NCBI GenBank assembly: GCA_902479205.1
Contig: CABSNX010000007.1
Coordinates: forward strand, 1 to 19,250
Direction of reading: 5' to 3'
Origin: an uncultured Collinsella sp.
GTDB taxonomy: Bacteria > Actinomycetota > Coriobacteriia > Coriobacteriales > Coriobacteriaceae
DNA: 19,250 nucleotides
How positions within the stretch are numbered: position 1 is the stretch's first letter; the number at the start of each line of letters is the position of its first letter. Positions 7,931-14,040 of the stretch are shown one piece after another. The notes beneath the pieces are model-generated. The model was not told where the DNA came from. It saw nothing but the letters and a program-made list of their open reading frames with translations, and searched no databases. Position numbers and translations under genes: made by a program.

Positions 7931-8734
7931 ATGTCCGTCTATCAGTCCGCTCCCACGCCGGAGCAAGCGGCCATCACGGCCAAGGATTTCAACTTTTGGT
8001 ACGGTGACTTTCATGCGCTGACGGGGCTCGACCTCAACATCGCCAAAAACGCCATCACCTCGTTTATCGGTCCTTCGGGCTGCGGCAAATCGACGTTTTT
8101 GCGCTGCATCAACCGTATGAACGACCTGATCGAGGGCACCCGCGTCGAGGGCACCATGACGCTCGACGGCAACGATATCTATGCCGAGGGCGTCGACCCG
8201 GTCGACCTTCGCCGTCGCGTGGGCATGATTTTTCAGCAGCCCAACCCGTTCCCCAAATCCATCTACGAGAATGTCGCTTTTGGCCCTCGTCTGCAGGGCG
8301 TGACTAGCAAAAGCGACCTCGATGACATCGTGGAAGAATCGCTCAAGCGCGCCAACCTCTGGAAAGAGGTATCCAATCAGCTCAACAAGGACGGTTTGGC
8401 GCTCTCGGGCGGTCAGCAGCAGCGTCTGTGCATTGCGCGTGTGCTTGCGGTGCAGCCCGATGTCCTTCTGATGGACGAGCCCTGCTCCGCCATCGACCCC
8501 ACGTCCGTCTCCAAGGTCGAGGATCTGATGGCCGAGCTGGCGCCCGAGATGACGATCATCATCGTCACGCATTCTATGCAGCAGGCCGCTCGTATTAGCG
8601 ACTACACCGCATTTTTCTTGCAGGAAGTTGCCGGCGAGCCCGCCACGCTCATCGAGTATGGTCAAACCGACGCGATCTTCACCAGCCCGGTGGATTCACG
8701 GACGGAAGACTATATCACCGGCCGCTTTGGCTGA
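7931..8734 (+). CDS. pstB: Phosphate ABC transporter ATP-binding protein PstB
   Basis: PstB hydrolyses ATP to drive phosphate import through PstCA. The 267-residue protein has every motif in order: Walker A GPSGCGKST at 47-55, the Q-loop in FQQPNPFPKSIYENVAFGPR (Q102), the signature LSGGQQQR at 158-165, Walker B VLLMDEP at 178-184 with the D-loop SAIDP, and the H-loop His214 in VTHSM. NPFPKSIYENVAFG is characteristic of PstB among ABC ATPases. AAGGAG at 7921-7926 precedes ATG 7931. Nothing is degraded. The following gap of 92 bp to phoU contains a short GTGCGG/CCGCAC inverted repeat (8786-8806) but no clear terminator, so phoU may be cotranscribed. Confidence 0.97.
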   Translation: MSVYQSAPTPEQAAITAKDFNFWYGDFHALTGLDLNIAKNAITSFIGPSGCGKSTFLRCINRMNDLIEGTRVEGTMTLDGNDIYAEGVDPVDLRRRVGMIFQQPNPFPKSIYENVAFGPRLQGVTSKSDLDDIVEESLKRANLWKEVSNQLNKDGLALSGGQQQRLCIARVLAVQPDVLLMDEPCSAIDPTSVSKVEDLMAELAPEMTIIIVTHSMQQAARISDYTAFFLQEVAGEPATLIEYGQTDAIFTSPVDSRTEDYITGRFG

Positions 8735-8826
8735 TCGGTGCGACTAGTCCCAAGCCGATCGGACCTGGTCCGGTGCGTATTCACTGTGCGGGCGGCATGA
8801 CCGCACCCAACTGATTGGAGTGAACC

Positions 8827-9684
8827 ATGCGCAAACTGTTTTCCCGTCAGCTCATCGAAGCCCGTCACGAGATGCTGAGCATCTACGAGGCTGTAGACCT
8901 GGCGCTTCACGACGCCGTGAAGGCCTATGTGACCGACGATCGCAAGCTCGCCACCAAGACCAAGAAGCGCACGCTCTCGATCGATGCGCGCTGCGCCAAC
9001 TTGGAGGCCGTGTGCTACAACCTGATCGCTACGCAGTCGCCGGTCGCCTCCGACTTCCGCTTGCTGCAGACGATCATCTACGTCGACTTTAACCTGCAGC
9101 GCATGACCGATAAGGTTCGCCAGATCTGCCGCGCCACGCGTCACATGGTCAAGGCCGACATCTCGCTGCCCCAGGAACTCGTCGCTACGGTCGAGGCCGA
9201 GGCCGAGGCTGTTTACCAGGTGCTGGGTTCGTCACTTTCTGCGCTCGTCACCAACGACATGTCCATCATCTGCAACCTGGCCGGCGAGGACGAGCCGGTG
9301 CATGCGGCGTACGAGAAGTTCTTCCGCACCTTTAACCGCATGGACACGGGCGATTTTATGGACGACGACAGCAACTATGACGACCTGCGCCGCGCCATCA
9401 TGGTTTCGCGCTACCTCGATCGTATCGCCTCGATTTCGATCGATGCCGCCTGCCGTCTGACCTTCCTTTTGACCGGACAGCGTTTGACTGCCGGCGATAT
9501 CGCCCGTACGGACGAGGATGAGCTTGAGAGCATGCGCGTGCCTTCGGGCGAGGGTGTCATCATGAGGCCCGCCGTGGATGCGGGCTATGTTGCCAAGGTG
9601 CCTGCTAACGAGGTGAGCGAGGGTCTTCGCTACCTGCTCGAGCACCTCGAGGACGAGGATGACACCGAGGATGATGAGGAGTAG
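8827..9684 (+). CDS. phoU: Phosphate signalling protein PhoU
   Basis: PhoU couples the Pst transporter to phosphate-responsive two-component signalling and limits phosphate uptake. The 285-residue protein begins MRKLFSRQLIEARHEMLSIYEAVDLALHDAVKAY and contains the PhoU helical repeats: RCANLEAVCYNLIATQSPVASDFRLLQTIIYVDFNLQRMTDKVRQIC, quoted here in parts, then a second repeat around YLDRIASISIDAACRLTFLLTG. It is longer than the usual 215-235 residues because of a C-terminal extension ending in a very acidic EDEDDTEDDEE tail. TTGGAG at 8815-8820 precedes ATG 8827. No phoB/phoR pair lies in this window, so the signalling partner is not visible. Confidence 0.9.
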   Translation: MRKLFSRQLIEARHEMLSIYEAVDLALHDAVKAYVTDDRKLATKTKKRTLSIDARCANLEAVCYNLIATQSPVASDFRLLQTIIYVDFNLQRMTDKVRQICRATRHMVKADISLPQELVATVEAEAEAVYQVLGSSLSALVTNDMSIICNLAGEDEPVHAAYEKFFRTFNRMDTGDFMDDDSNYDDLRRAIMVSRYLDRIASISIDAACRLTFLLTGQRLTAGDIARTDEDELESMRVPSGEGVIMRPAVDAGYVAKVPANEVSEGLRYLLEHLEDEDDTEDDEE

Positions 9685-9722
9685 GGCAGCTCCGTTCGTC
9701 GAAAGATTGTAAATACCTAAGT

Positions 9723-9756
9723 GAGCGCGGCCTTGCACATGCGGGGCTGCGCTCTT
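9723..9756 (+). terminator. Weak terminator-like hairpin after phoU
   Basis: A 10-bp stem, GAGCGCGGCC (9723-9732) with GGCTGCGCTC (9745-9754) and one G-U pair, encloses a 12-nt loop. Only two T residues follow, so intrinsic termination would be weak; a leader structure for yggS is an alternative. Confidence 0.4.
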
Positions 9757-9804
9757 GCGTTAGCATGGGACTACTTGTTTGGCTGTCAGCGGAGGCGATT
9801 GGCA

Positions 9805-10542
9805 ATGGATAACTATTTGGACTTGATGCGCGCTCGCCGCGAGCAGATTCTGGAGCGTTTTTATGCGGCACTCGATCGCGCGGGCCGTCCCCACGATGCT
9901 GCGCGACTGATTGCCGTCTCCAAGACTGTTGGCGTCGATGAGACCGTTGCCGCTATTCAGGCGGGGTATCGCCATTTTGCCGAGAACCGCCCGCAGGAGC
10001 TCGTCCGCAAGCTTGCGGGCCTCGCGGAGCATCCGGAGCTACCCGAGGTGCGCTTCGATATGATCGGCAACCTGCAGACCAACAAGATCAATGCGGTTCT
10101 GGGCTCGGCCCAGCTGATTCATTCGGTAAGCTCGCTGCATTTGGCTCAGGCCATCTCGAGCCGTGCGGTCCGTAAGATTGAGGCGGGCGAGCTCTCCGGC
10201 CCCCAGCGCGTGCTGATCGAGGTCAATGTGAGCGGCGAGGAGTCCAAGGGCGGCTTTTCGCCCGACGAGGTGCGAGACGCCGCGGGTGAGCTTGCGGAGC
10301 TTGAGGGAATTTGTGTGCAGGGCCTTATGACTATGGCACCCCGGGGGAATAAGGATGTGGCGCGCCGCACTTTTGCCGGACTTCGCGAGCTAAGGGATGA
10401 GCTTGAGGCGACGCACTCCGACCTGAGCCTGCCCGAACTTTCCTGCGGCATGAGCGAGGACTTTGAGCCTGCTCTTGAGGAAGGCTCTACGCTCGTTCGC
10501 CTGGGCAGGGTAGTATTTAGCCCGGAGTTTGCAGTAAAATAA
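9805..10542 (+). CDS. yggS: YggS family pyridoxal-phosphate homeostasis protein
   Basis: YggS/PROSC proteins bind PLP without a known enzymatic reaction and keep vitamin B6 and amino acid pools in balance. The 245-residue protein carries the PLP lysine K40 in LIAVSKTVG, then HFAENRPQELVRKL, RFDMIGNLQTNKI, VLIEVNVSGEESKGGFSP, GLMTMAPRG and LSCGMSEDFEPALEEGSTLVRLGRVVF. The last motif is usually LSMGMS; here Met is replaced by Cys. Start choice: GGAGG at 9791-9795 sits 9 bp before ATG 9805. An in-frame GTG at 9721 would run through the preceding hairpin and is rejected. The yggS-sepF-yggT-divIVA order downstream of ftsZ is standard in Gram-positives; here it is displaced by the pst genes. Confidence 0.94.
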   Translation: MDNYLDLMRARREQILERFYAALDRAGRPHDAARLIAVSKTVGVDETVAAIQAGYRHFAENRPQELVRKLAGLAEHPELPEVRFDMIGNLQTNKINAVLGSAQLIHSVSSLHLAQAISSRAVRKIEAGELSGPQRVLIEVNVSGEESKGGFSPDEVRDAAGELAELEGICVQGLMTMAPRGNKDVARRTFAGLRELRDELEATHSDLSLPELSCGMSEDFEPALEEGSTLVRLGRVVFSPEFAVK

Positions 10543-10602
10543 GGCTCTGAAGTGCGCACTGATTATCGGAGCGCCTGCACTAAACCGCGAGAGGACACAA
10601 CC

Positions 10603-11328
10603 ATGGGCTTCCTTGACGAGATTAAAAATAAGATGCACCTGGGCGGCCAGCAGGGTTACGACCAGGGTTATGGTCAGGACGACGACTACGGCTACGATGA
10701 TGGCTATGACGACGGCTACCAGAATAACGGTTACAGCGGTGCCTCGGGCGAGGGCTTCTACACCCAGGACGAGCCGAGCAACGGCCTGTTGGGTCAGACG
10801 CGCCGCGGCGAGGCCGAGTCGGTGGCCGTGTACACACGCTCCGGTCAGCTGGTCGGCGACGATTCTCGCCATGCTACGACCTACAACCCGCCATCGCGCT
10901 CGCAGGAGACGGTTGCGGGCGGTTATCGTCCCGGTGCCTACGACACGCCGTCGAGCTACGCCGAGAGCACGCGTGCCCGCGCTGCTGCCCCCGCACCCGC
11001 TCCCTCACCGAGCGATGCCTCGGCGTATGCGAGCAACATCATCAATGCTACGCCGCAGCTGCCGGCTTACGTCCTGCGCCCCGAGAGCTATGACGACGTG
11101 GAGACCGTCGTGCGCCGCGTGCGCACCAAGCAGCCTGTCGCGCTGATTTTTGTGGGCGTTCGTACCGAGGTCGCCAAGCGCGTCCTGGACTTCTCTTACG
11201 GCTTTGCCTGCGGCCTGGGTGCCACCGTCAAAGAGGTGGGCGATCGCGTGTTTATGGTGCTGCCCGCCGGTTGCGAGGTCAAGGATTCGGACCTCAAAAA
11301 GCTCCGTGCCGACGGCTACCTTAAGTAA
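10603..11328 (+). CDS. sepF: Cell division protein SepF with Tyr/Gly/Asp-rich linker
   Basis: SepF binds the FtsZ C-terminal peptide and anchors it to the membrane, replacing FtsA in Actinobacteria. In this 241-residue protein, MGFLDEIKNKMHLG is the amphipathic membrane-binding helix. Residues 16-47 are a repetitive Gly/Tyr/Asp/Gln tract. A disordered region rich in Ser, Ala and Pro runs to about 150. The SepF core spans about 155-225 (YVLRPESYDDVETVVRRV, QPVALIFVGVRTEVAKRVLDFSYGFACGL in parts, VGDRVFMVLPAGCEV). GAGAGGA at 10588-10594 supports ATG 10603; the in-frame GTG at 10552 is too close to the yggS end and lacks a site. The FtsZ peptide ELPDFLKRGSF encoded upstream is its expected partner. 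Confidence 0.93.
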   Translation: MGFLDEIKNKMHLGGQQGYDQGYGQDDDYGYDDGYDDGYQNNGYSGASGEGFYTQDEPSNGLLGQTRRGEAESVAVYTRSGQLVGDDSRHATTYNPPSRSQETVAGGYRPGAYDTPSSYAESTRARAAAPAPAPSPSDASAYASNIINATPQLPAYVLRPESYDDVETVVRRVRTKQPVALIFVGVRTEVAKRVLDFSYGFACGLGATVKEVGDRVFMVLPAGCEVKDSDLKKLRADGYLK

Positions 11329-11337
11329 AGACAAGAC

Positions 11338-11343
11338 GAGGAG
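11338..11343 (+). promoter_or_regulatory. Ribosome-binding site for yggT, pointing to a non-canonical start
   Basis: GAGGAG at 11338-11343 is the only good ribosome-binding site before yggT. The in-frame codon at 5-8 nt from it is ATC (11350), with CTC at 11347 and ATT at 11344. The first standard start codon in frame is TTG 11374, 30 nt from the site. Confidence 0.5.
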
Positions 11344-11373
11344 ATTCTCATCAACATCTACACCATTGTCCAG

Positions 11374-11631
11374 TTGGTCAATACGCTGTTCAACTTCTAC
11401 TCCACGCTCATCGTGGTCTACTGCCTTATGACGTGGATCCCTATGAAACAGGGCGGATTGCTACAGGATATCGCCGCCGTCCTCGATAGCGTGTGCGGCC
11501 CGTGGCTCAATTTGTTCCGCCGGTTTATCCCGCCCATGGGAGGCGTCGATTTTTCACCGGTCGTTGCGATTATTGCGTTGCAGTTGGTGCAGAAGCTGGT
11601 TCTGCAACTTCTTATAGGTATACTCATATAA
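11374..11631 (+). CDS. yggT: YggT family membrane protein
   Basis: YggT (YlmG) proteins are small membrane proteins with two hydrophobic segments, linked to division and osmotic tolerance in bacteria and to organelle division in plastids; the mechanism is not settled. From TTG 11374 the product is 85 residues. One helix covers about LFNFYSTLIVVYCLMTWIP, then comes the family's PWLNLFRRFIPPMGGVDFSPVVAIIALQLV, with the second helix to the end. The start is uncertain. The ribosome-binding site at 11338-11343 is correctly spaced for ATC 11350, which would add INIYTIVQ and give a fuller first helix; TTG 11374 is the first standard codon. The gene lies 45 bp after sepF and is probably in the same operon. 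Confidence 0.88.
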   Translation: MVNTLFNFYSTLIVVYCLMTWIPMKQGGLLQDIAAVLDSVCGPWLNLFRRFIPPMGGVDFSPVVAIIALQLVQKLVLQLLIGILI

Positions 11632-11667
11632 AACTGGCTTAGTAACTCACGTCGGGCGCACGGCGCC
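11619..11667 (+). promoter_or_regulatory. Possible divIVA promoter and leader hairpin
   Basis: TATACT at 11619-11624 and TATAAA at 11627-11632 are -10-like hexamers overlapping the yggT end; no good -35 is seen. A GGCGC-ACG-GCGCC hairpin at 11655-11667 lies in the leader. The ribosome-binding site AAGGAG at 11680-11685 precedes ATG 11694. A separate divIVA promoter is possible but not certain. Confidence 0.3.
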
Positions 11668-11693
11668 AAGGCGAAGATAAAGGAGAACTTGTT

Positions 11694-12371
11694 ATGGCTA
11701 TTACCCCTGCTGACATTCAGGCTCAGACCTTCTCTGAGGCCAAGCGCGGCTACGATCCCGCCGAGGTCGACGTCTTCCTGGAGACCCTGTCCTCTGAGGT
11801 CGACGCCATGCTCGCCAAGATCGTCGATCTTAAGGGTCGTCTGACCGCCACCGAGCAGCAGCTCGCCGACACGCAGGCCCAGCTTGCTCAGGCTCAGGAT
11901 GCTGCTGCGCAGGCCGTTCCCGCCGCCCCTGTGGCCGCTCCCGCACCCGACTTCTCCGCTCAGGAGCGCCAGATTTCCGCTGCCCTGATTGCTGCCCAGC
12001 AGACCGCCGAGGGCATTGTCAACGACGCCAACGAGAACGCTGACCGCATCCGCAACGAGGCCGACGCCAAGGCCCGCGAGGTCATCCGCCAGGCCCTGAC
12101 CGAGAAGCAGGCCGAGCTTGAGGAGATCGACCGTCTTAAGGCTTCCCGTGAGGAGTTCAAGGCCGAGTACCTCAAGCTCATCCAGCACTTCATGGACGAT
12201 GCTCAGAACTCCTTCCCGTCCGATCTCATGGCTTCCACGCCGGTCGGTTCCGCCGCTTCTCCGGCTGTGACCGTTCCTGCTGCCGAGCCGCTGCCCGTCG
12301 CCGAGCCGGTTATCCCCGTTGCCGATCCCTTCGCACCGATCGACAACTTCGCCGCCGACGACCTGGACTAA
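11694..12371 (+). CDS. divIVA: DivIVA-domain cell division/polarity protein
   Basis: DivIVA is a coiled-coil protein that binds negatively curved membrane at poles and septa and organises division or polar growth. The 225-residue protein has the N-terminal domain ITPADIQAQTFSEAKRGYDPAEVDVFLETL, given here in short form as ADIQAQTF and GYDPAEVDVFL. A first coiled coil runs to about 70, followed by an Ala/Pro linker at 72-88. A long second coiled coil spans about 90-165 (TAEGIVNDANENADRIRNEA, KAREVIRQALTEKQAELEEI). An Ala/Pro/Val tail ends PFAPIDNFAADDLD. The usual family FKxxxRGYDxxEVDxFL pattern is clear. It is the last gene of the cluster and ends in a strong terminator. Confidence 0.95.
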   Translation: MAITPADIQAQTFSEAKRGYDPAEVDVFLETLSSEVDAMLAKIVDLKGRLTATEQQLADTQAQLAQAQDAAAQAVPAAPVAAPAPDFSAQERQISAALIAAQQTAEGIVNDANENADRIRNEADAKAREVIRQALTEKQAELEEIDRLKASREEFKAEYLKLIQHFMDDAQNSFPSDLMASTPVGSAASPAVTVPAAEPLPVAEPVIPVADPFAPIDNFAADDLD

Positions 12372-12399
12372 TATCCAGCTATCATGTAGCGCCTAGAAA

Positions 12400-12426
12400 G
12401 GGCCCGCAGCTTGCGGGTCCTTTTTT
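12400..12426 (+). terminator. Rho-independent terminator after divIVA
   Basis: A 9-bp stem, GGGCCCGCA (12400-12408) with TGCGGGTCC (12412-12420) and one G-U pair, has a 3-nt loop and a following TTTTTT. It ends the division cluster, facing a minus-strand terminator 20 bp further on. Confidence 0.9.
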
Positions 12427-12445
12427 GTGGCTGTGTGCAGTCTGC

Positions 12446-12490
12446 AAAATAAAACGCCGAGTCCTGCGTTTGAGGGCACAGGACTCGGCG
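12446..12490 (-). terminator. Rho-independent terminator of the minus-strand nitroreductase gene
   Basis: A perfect 12-bp stem, CGCCGAGTCCTG (12455-12466) with CAGGACTCGGCG (12479-12490), has a 12-nt loop. Read on the minus strand it is followed by TTTTATTTT (12454-12446). It lies 46 bp after the nitroreductase stop. Confidence 0.88.
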
Positions 12491-12535
12491 AAGGGCGCAT
12501 GGTCAAAGGTGGATTTTAAGGCATGTCCCAAAAAT

Positions 12536-13066
12536 CTACTTGAGGAGGAAGTCGGGGAGGGGAATGGTGCGGGCCTCGCGATGCTCAGGATCGGCGATAT
12601 GGTCGGCAGGATAGCCGCAGACGAGCATGTGATAGGGATAGGTGCCCTCGGGCAGGCTGAACTGCTCACAGGCCACCTCGGGCTTAAAATGGCACACCCA
12701 GCACGTACCCAGGCCCTGCTCCTCGGCCTCCATCATCATCTGATCGCAAACAATCGAGGTGTCGATGGCGCTGGAGTTCATCTGGTCATAAGGGCGCACC
12801 CAAGCATCGTCGGTAACGCTGCAGATAAGAAAGATAAGCGGAGCCCCAAAGATAGACCCATCACGAGCAAAGCGCGGCTGACAAGCAGCAGCCTTCTCCA
12901 GAAGCTCCGGAGTATCAAGCACCATCACGCGGGTTGGATGATTATTACAAGCAGAAGGAGCAATACGCCCAGCCTCAACAATGGCATCCACCACAGCCTG
13001 CTCAACAGCCCGATCCTCAAACAAACGACAAGAATACCGAGACCGAGCCAGATCCAAATACCCCAT
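12536..13066 (-). CDS. Nitroreductase family protein
   Basis: Members of this FMN-dependent NAD(P)H oxidoreductase family reduce nitro compounds, quinones or flavins; the natural substrate cannot be predicted here. The 176-residue protein has the FMN phosphate-binding SRYSCRLFEDRAV at the start, then EAGRIAPSACNNHPTRVMVL, an ID.SIVCDQMMMEAEEQGLGTCWV helix, and a C-terminal VCGYPAD. It is short, as in the compact nitroreductases of anaerobes. It is also Cys-rich, including CWVCHF, but has no ferredoxin domain. Start choice: minus-strand ATG at 13066 is preceded by GGAGGG at 13079-13074. An in-frame upstream ATG at 13129 would add 21 unconserved residues. It is transcribed convergently to divIVA and has its own terminator. 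Confidence 0.9.
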   Translation of the reverse strand: MGYLDLARSRYSCRLFEDRAVEQAVVDAIVEAGRIAPSACNNHPTRVMVLDTPELLEKAAACQPRFARDGSIFGAPLIFLICSVTDDAWVRPYDQMNSSAIDTSIVCDQMMMEAEEQGLGTCWVCHFKPEVACEQFSLPEGTYPYHMLVCGYPADHIADPEHREARTIPLPDFLLK

Positions 13067-13077
13067 AACCAAACCCT

Positions 13078-13230
13078 CCAAAGTCAGCAAATCAATCCAA
13101 AGTAAAACAAAGGGTACCCAAAGCCCCATCCAGCCAAACGTTTAAGGCGGTCCCAAAGTTTCCAATCGGGCCCCAAGGCCCTGCCAACAAAAGCCCCATC
13201 GCTTTCAAAGTATCAGCCAAAGTTTCCAAT
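13078..13230. repeat. CCAAAG-rich degenerate direct repeats
   Basis: The gap 13067-13349 (283 bp) holds no gene. CCAAAG occurs at 13078, 13097, 13118, 13153 and 13217. CCAAAGTTTCCAAT is repeated exactly at 13153-13166 and 13217-13230, and AAAGCCCCATC at 13120-13130 and 13190-13200. The two pairs are 64 and 70 bp apart, so this looks like a decayed tandem duplication of about 65-70 bp. It lies upstream of the minus-strand nitroreductase gene, where the motif reads CTTTGG. Confidence 0.7.
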
Positions 13231-13248
13231 GGTGGTACGTAAGGGAGC

Positions 13249-13323
13249 GGGCCCGACCACTAATAACCTTTTGAACGACTCTGCTTGCAGCCGGAGTGAA
13301 AAAGGTTATTAGTGGTCGGGCCC
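13249..13323. repeat. Perfect 24-bp inverted repeat (large stem-loop)
   Basis: The left arm at 13249-13272 begins GGGCCCGACCACTAATAACC. It is the exact reverse complement of the right arm at 13300-13323, which ends TTATTAGTGGTCGGGCCC. The loop is 27 nt. An outer GGTACGT (13234-13240) and ACGTACC (13338-13344) pair extends the symmetry after unpaired bases. The element starts 26 bp after the stop of the minus-strand DUF47 gene. No T-run follows on either strand, so a simple intrinsic terminator is not the best reading. A repeated extragenic palindrome or a mobile miniature element is possible. Confidence 0.85.
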
Positions 13324-13349
13324 ACGACCGCCGGGACACGTACCCCCAA

Positions 13350-13973
13350 TTAACTGTTCTTCATGACAATCGAATCCACGACATCGGCCACATTCTCACA
13401 GCAGTCGGCGCAGTATTCCAGGAAGGCGTAGACGTCACGCCAAGCGATGACCTCAAGCGGGTCCTTGCCATTGACGTGCAGGTTGCGCATGGCGTTGATA
13501 TAGAGCTCGTCGGCCTCGGACTCGATGGTGTTGATCTGGATGACGAGCTCGCGCAGGGTCTTGGACTTGCGGTAGTTGGGCAGCTCGACCATCAGGTCCT
13601 TCATGGCGCGGCAGGCGTCGGTCACCTTGTGGGCGATGACGATGGCATCGGGGTGGATGCTCTGGATGTTGGTGAAGTAGACGCGCTGCACGACGCCTTC
13701 GATACGGTCAAGCACAGTGTCGAGCGCGCAACTCATCAGGTCCAGATCCTCACGCTCAAGCGGGGTGATAAAGGCAGTGAGCAGGGCATCCTCGAGCTCA
13801 TGGTGCTTCTTGTCGGCCGCATGCTCAATCGCATGCATCTCCTCGAGCATGTCGTGGATCTGCGCGGGATCAAAGTTCTCAAAAATCTTGATGAGCAACT
13901 CTGCGGCTTGGACAGCAAGGTCGGCGCAGGCGACGTAGTTGTCAAAGTAGAACGAATCGGGTTTCTTTGCCAT
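13350..13973 (-). CDS. DUF47 (TIGR00153) PhoU-like protein, partner of PiT transporter
   Basis: DUF47 proteins are PhoU-like helical bundles nearly always encoded beside PiT phosphate transporters, and are thought to control them. The 207-residue protein is almost all helical. It begins MAKKPDSFYFDNYVACADLAVQAAELL, here in short form, followed by the PhoU-type EEMHAIEHAADKKHHELEDAL and TPLEREDLDLMSCALDTVLD, where the acidic and His residues would bind metal clusters. It ends WRDVYAFLEYCADCCENVADVVDSIVM, a marked family ending. The ribosome-binding site AAAGGA at 13987-13982 (minus) precedes ATG 13973. It lies 67 bp downstream of pit on the same strand, an expected operon. It differs from the phoU at 8827, which belongs to the Pst system. 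Confidence 0.92.
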   Translation of the reverse strand: MAKKPDSFYFDNYVACADLAVQAAELLIKIFENFDPAQIHDMLEEMHAIEHAADKKHHELEDALLTAFITPLEREDLDLMSCALDTVLDRIEGVVQRVYFTNIQSIHPDAIVIAHKVTDACRAMKDLMVELPNYRKSKTLRELVIQINTIESEADELYINAMRNLHVNGKDPLEVIAWRDVYAFLEYCADCCENVADVVDSIVMKNS

Positions 13974-14040
13974 GAGTGGGTCCTTTCGAGGCGAAGACGG
14001 GTGGGCGAGGTATTGCGGTCCGGATGGACGTTCGGTTTGA

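Noticed and set aside
8735..8826. Promoter or Pho box between pstB and phoU
   Set aside because: Only short GC-rich inverted repeats are visible; no -35/-10 pair or recognisable direct-repeat Pho box.
12425..13105. Plus-strand frame opposite the nitroreductase
   Set aside because: It begins in the terminator region and is the shadow of the nitroreductase gene, whose motifs and ribosome-binding site are clear.
13249..13323. Insertion sequence ends
   Set aside because: The arms are only 27 bp apart with no transposase between them, and I see no flanking target duplication; kept as an unexplained inverted repeat.
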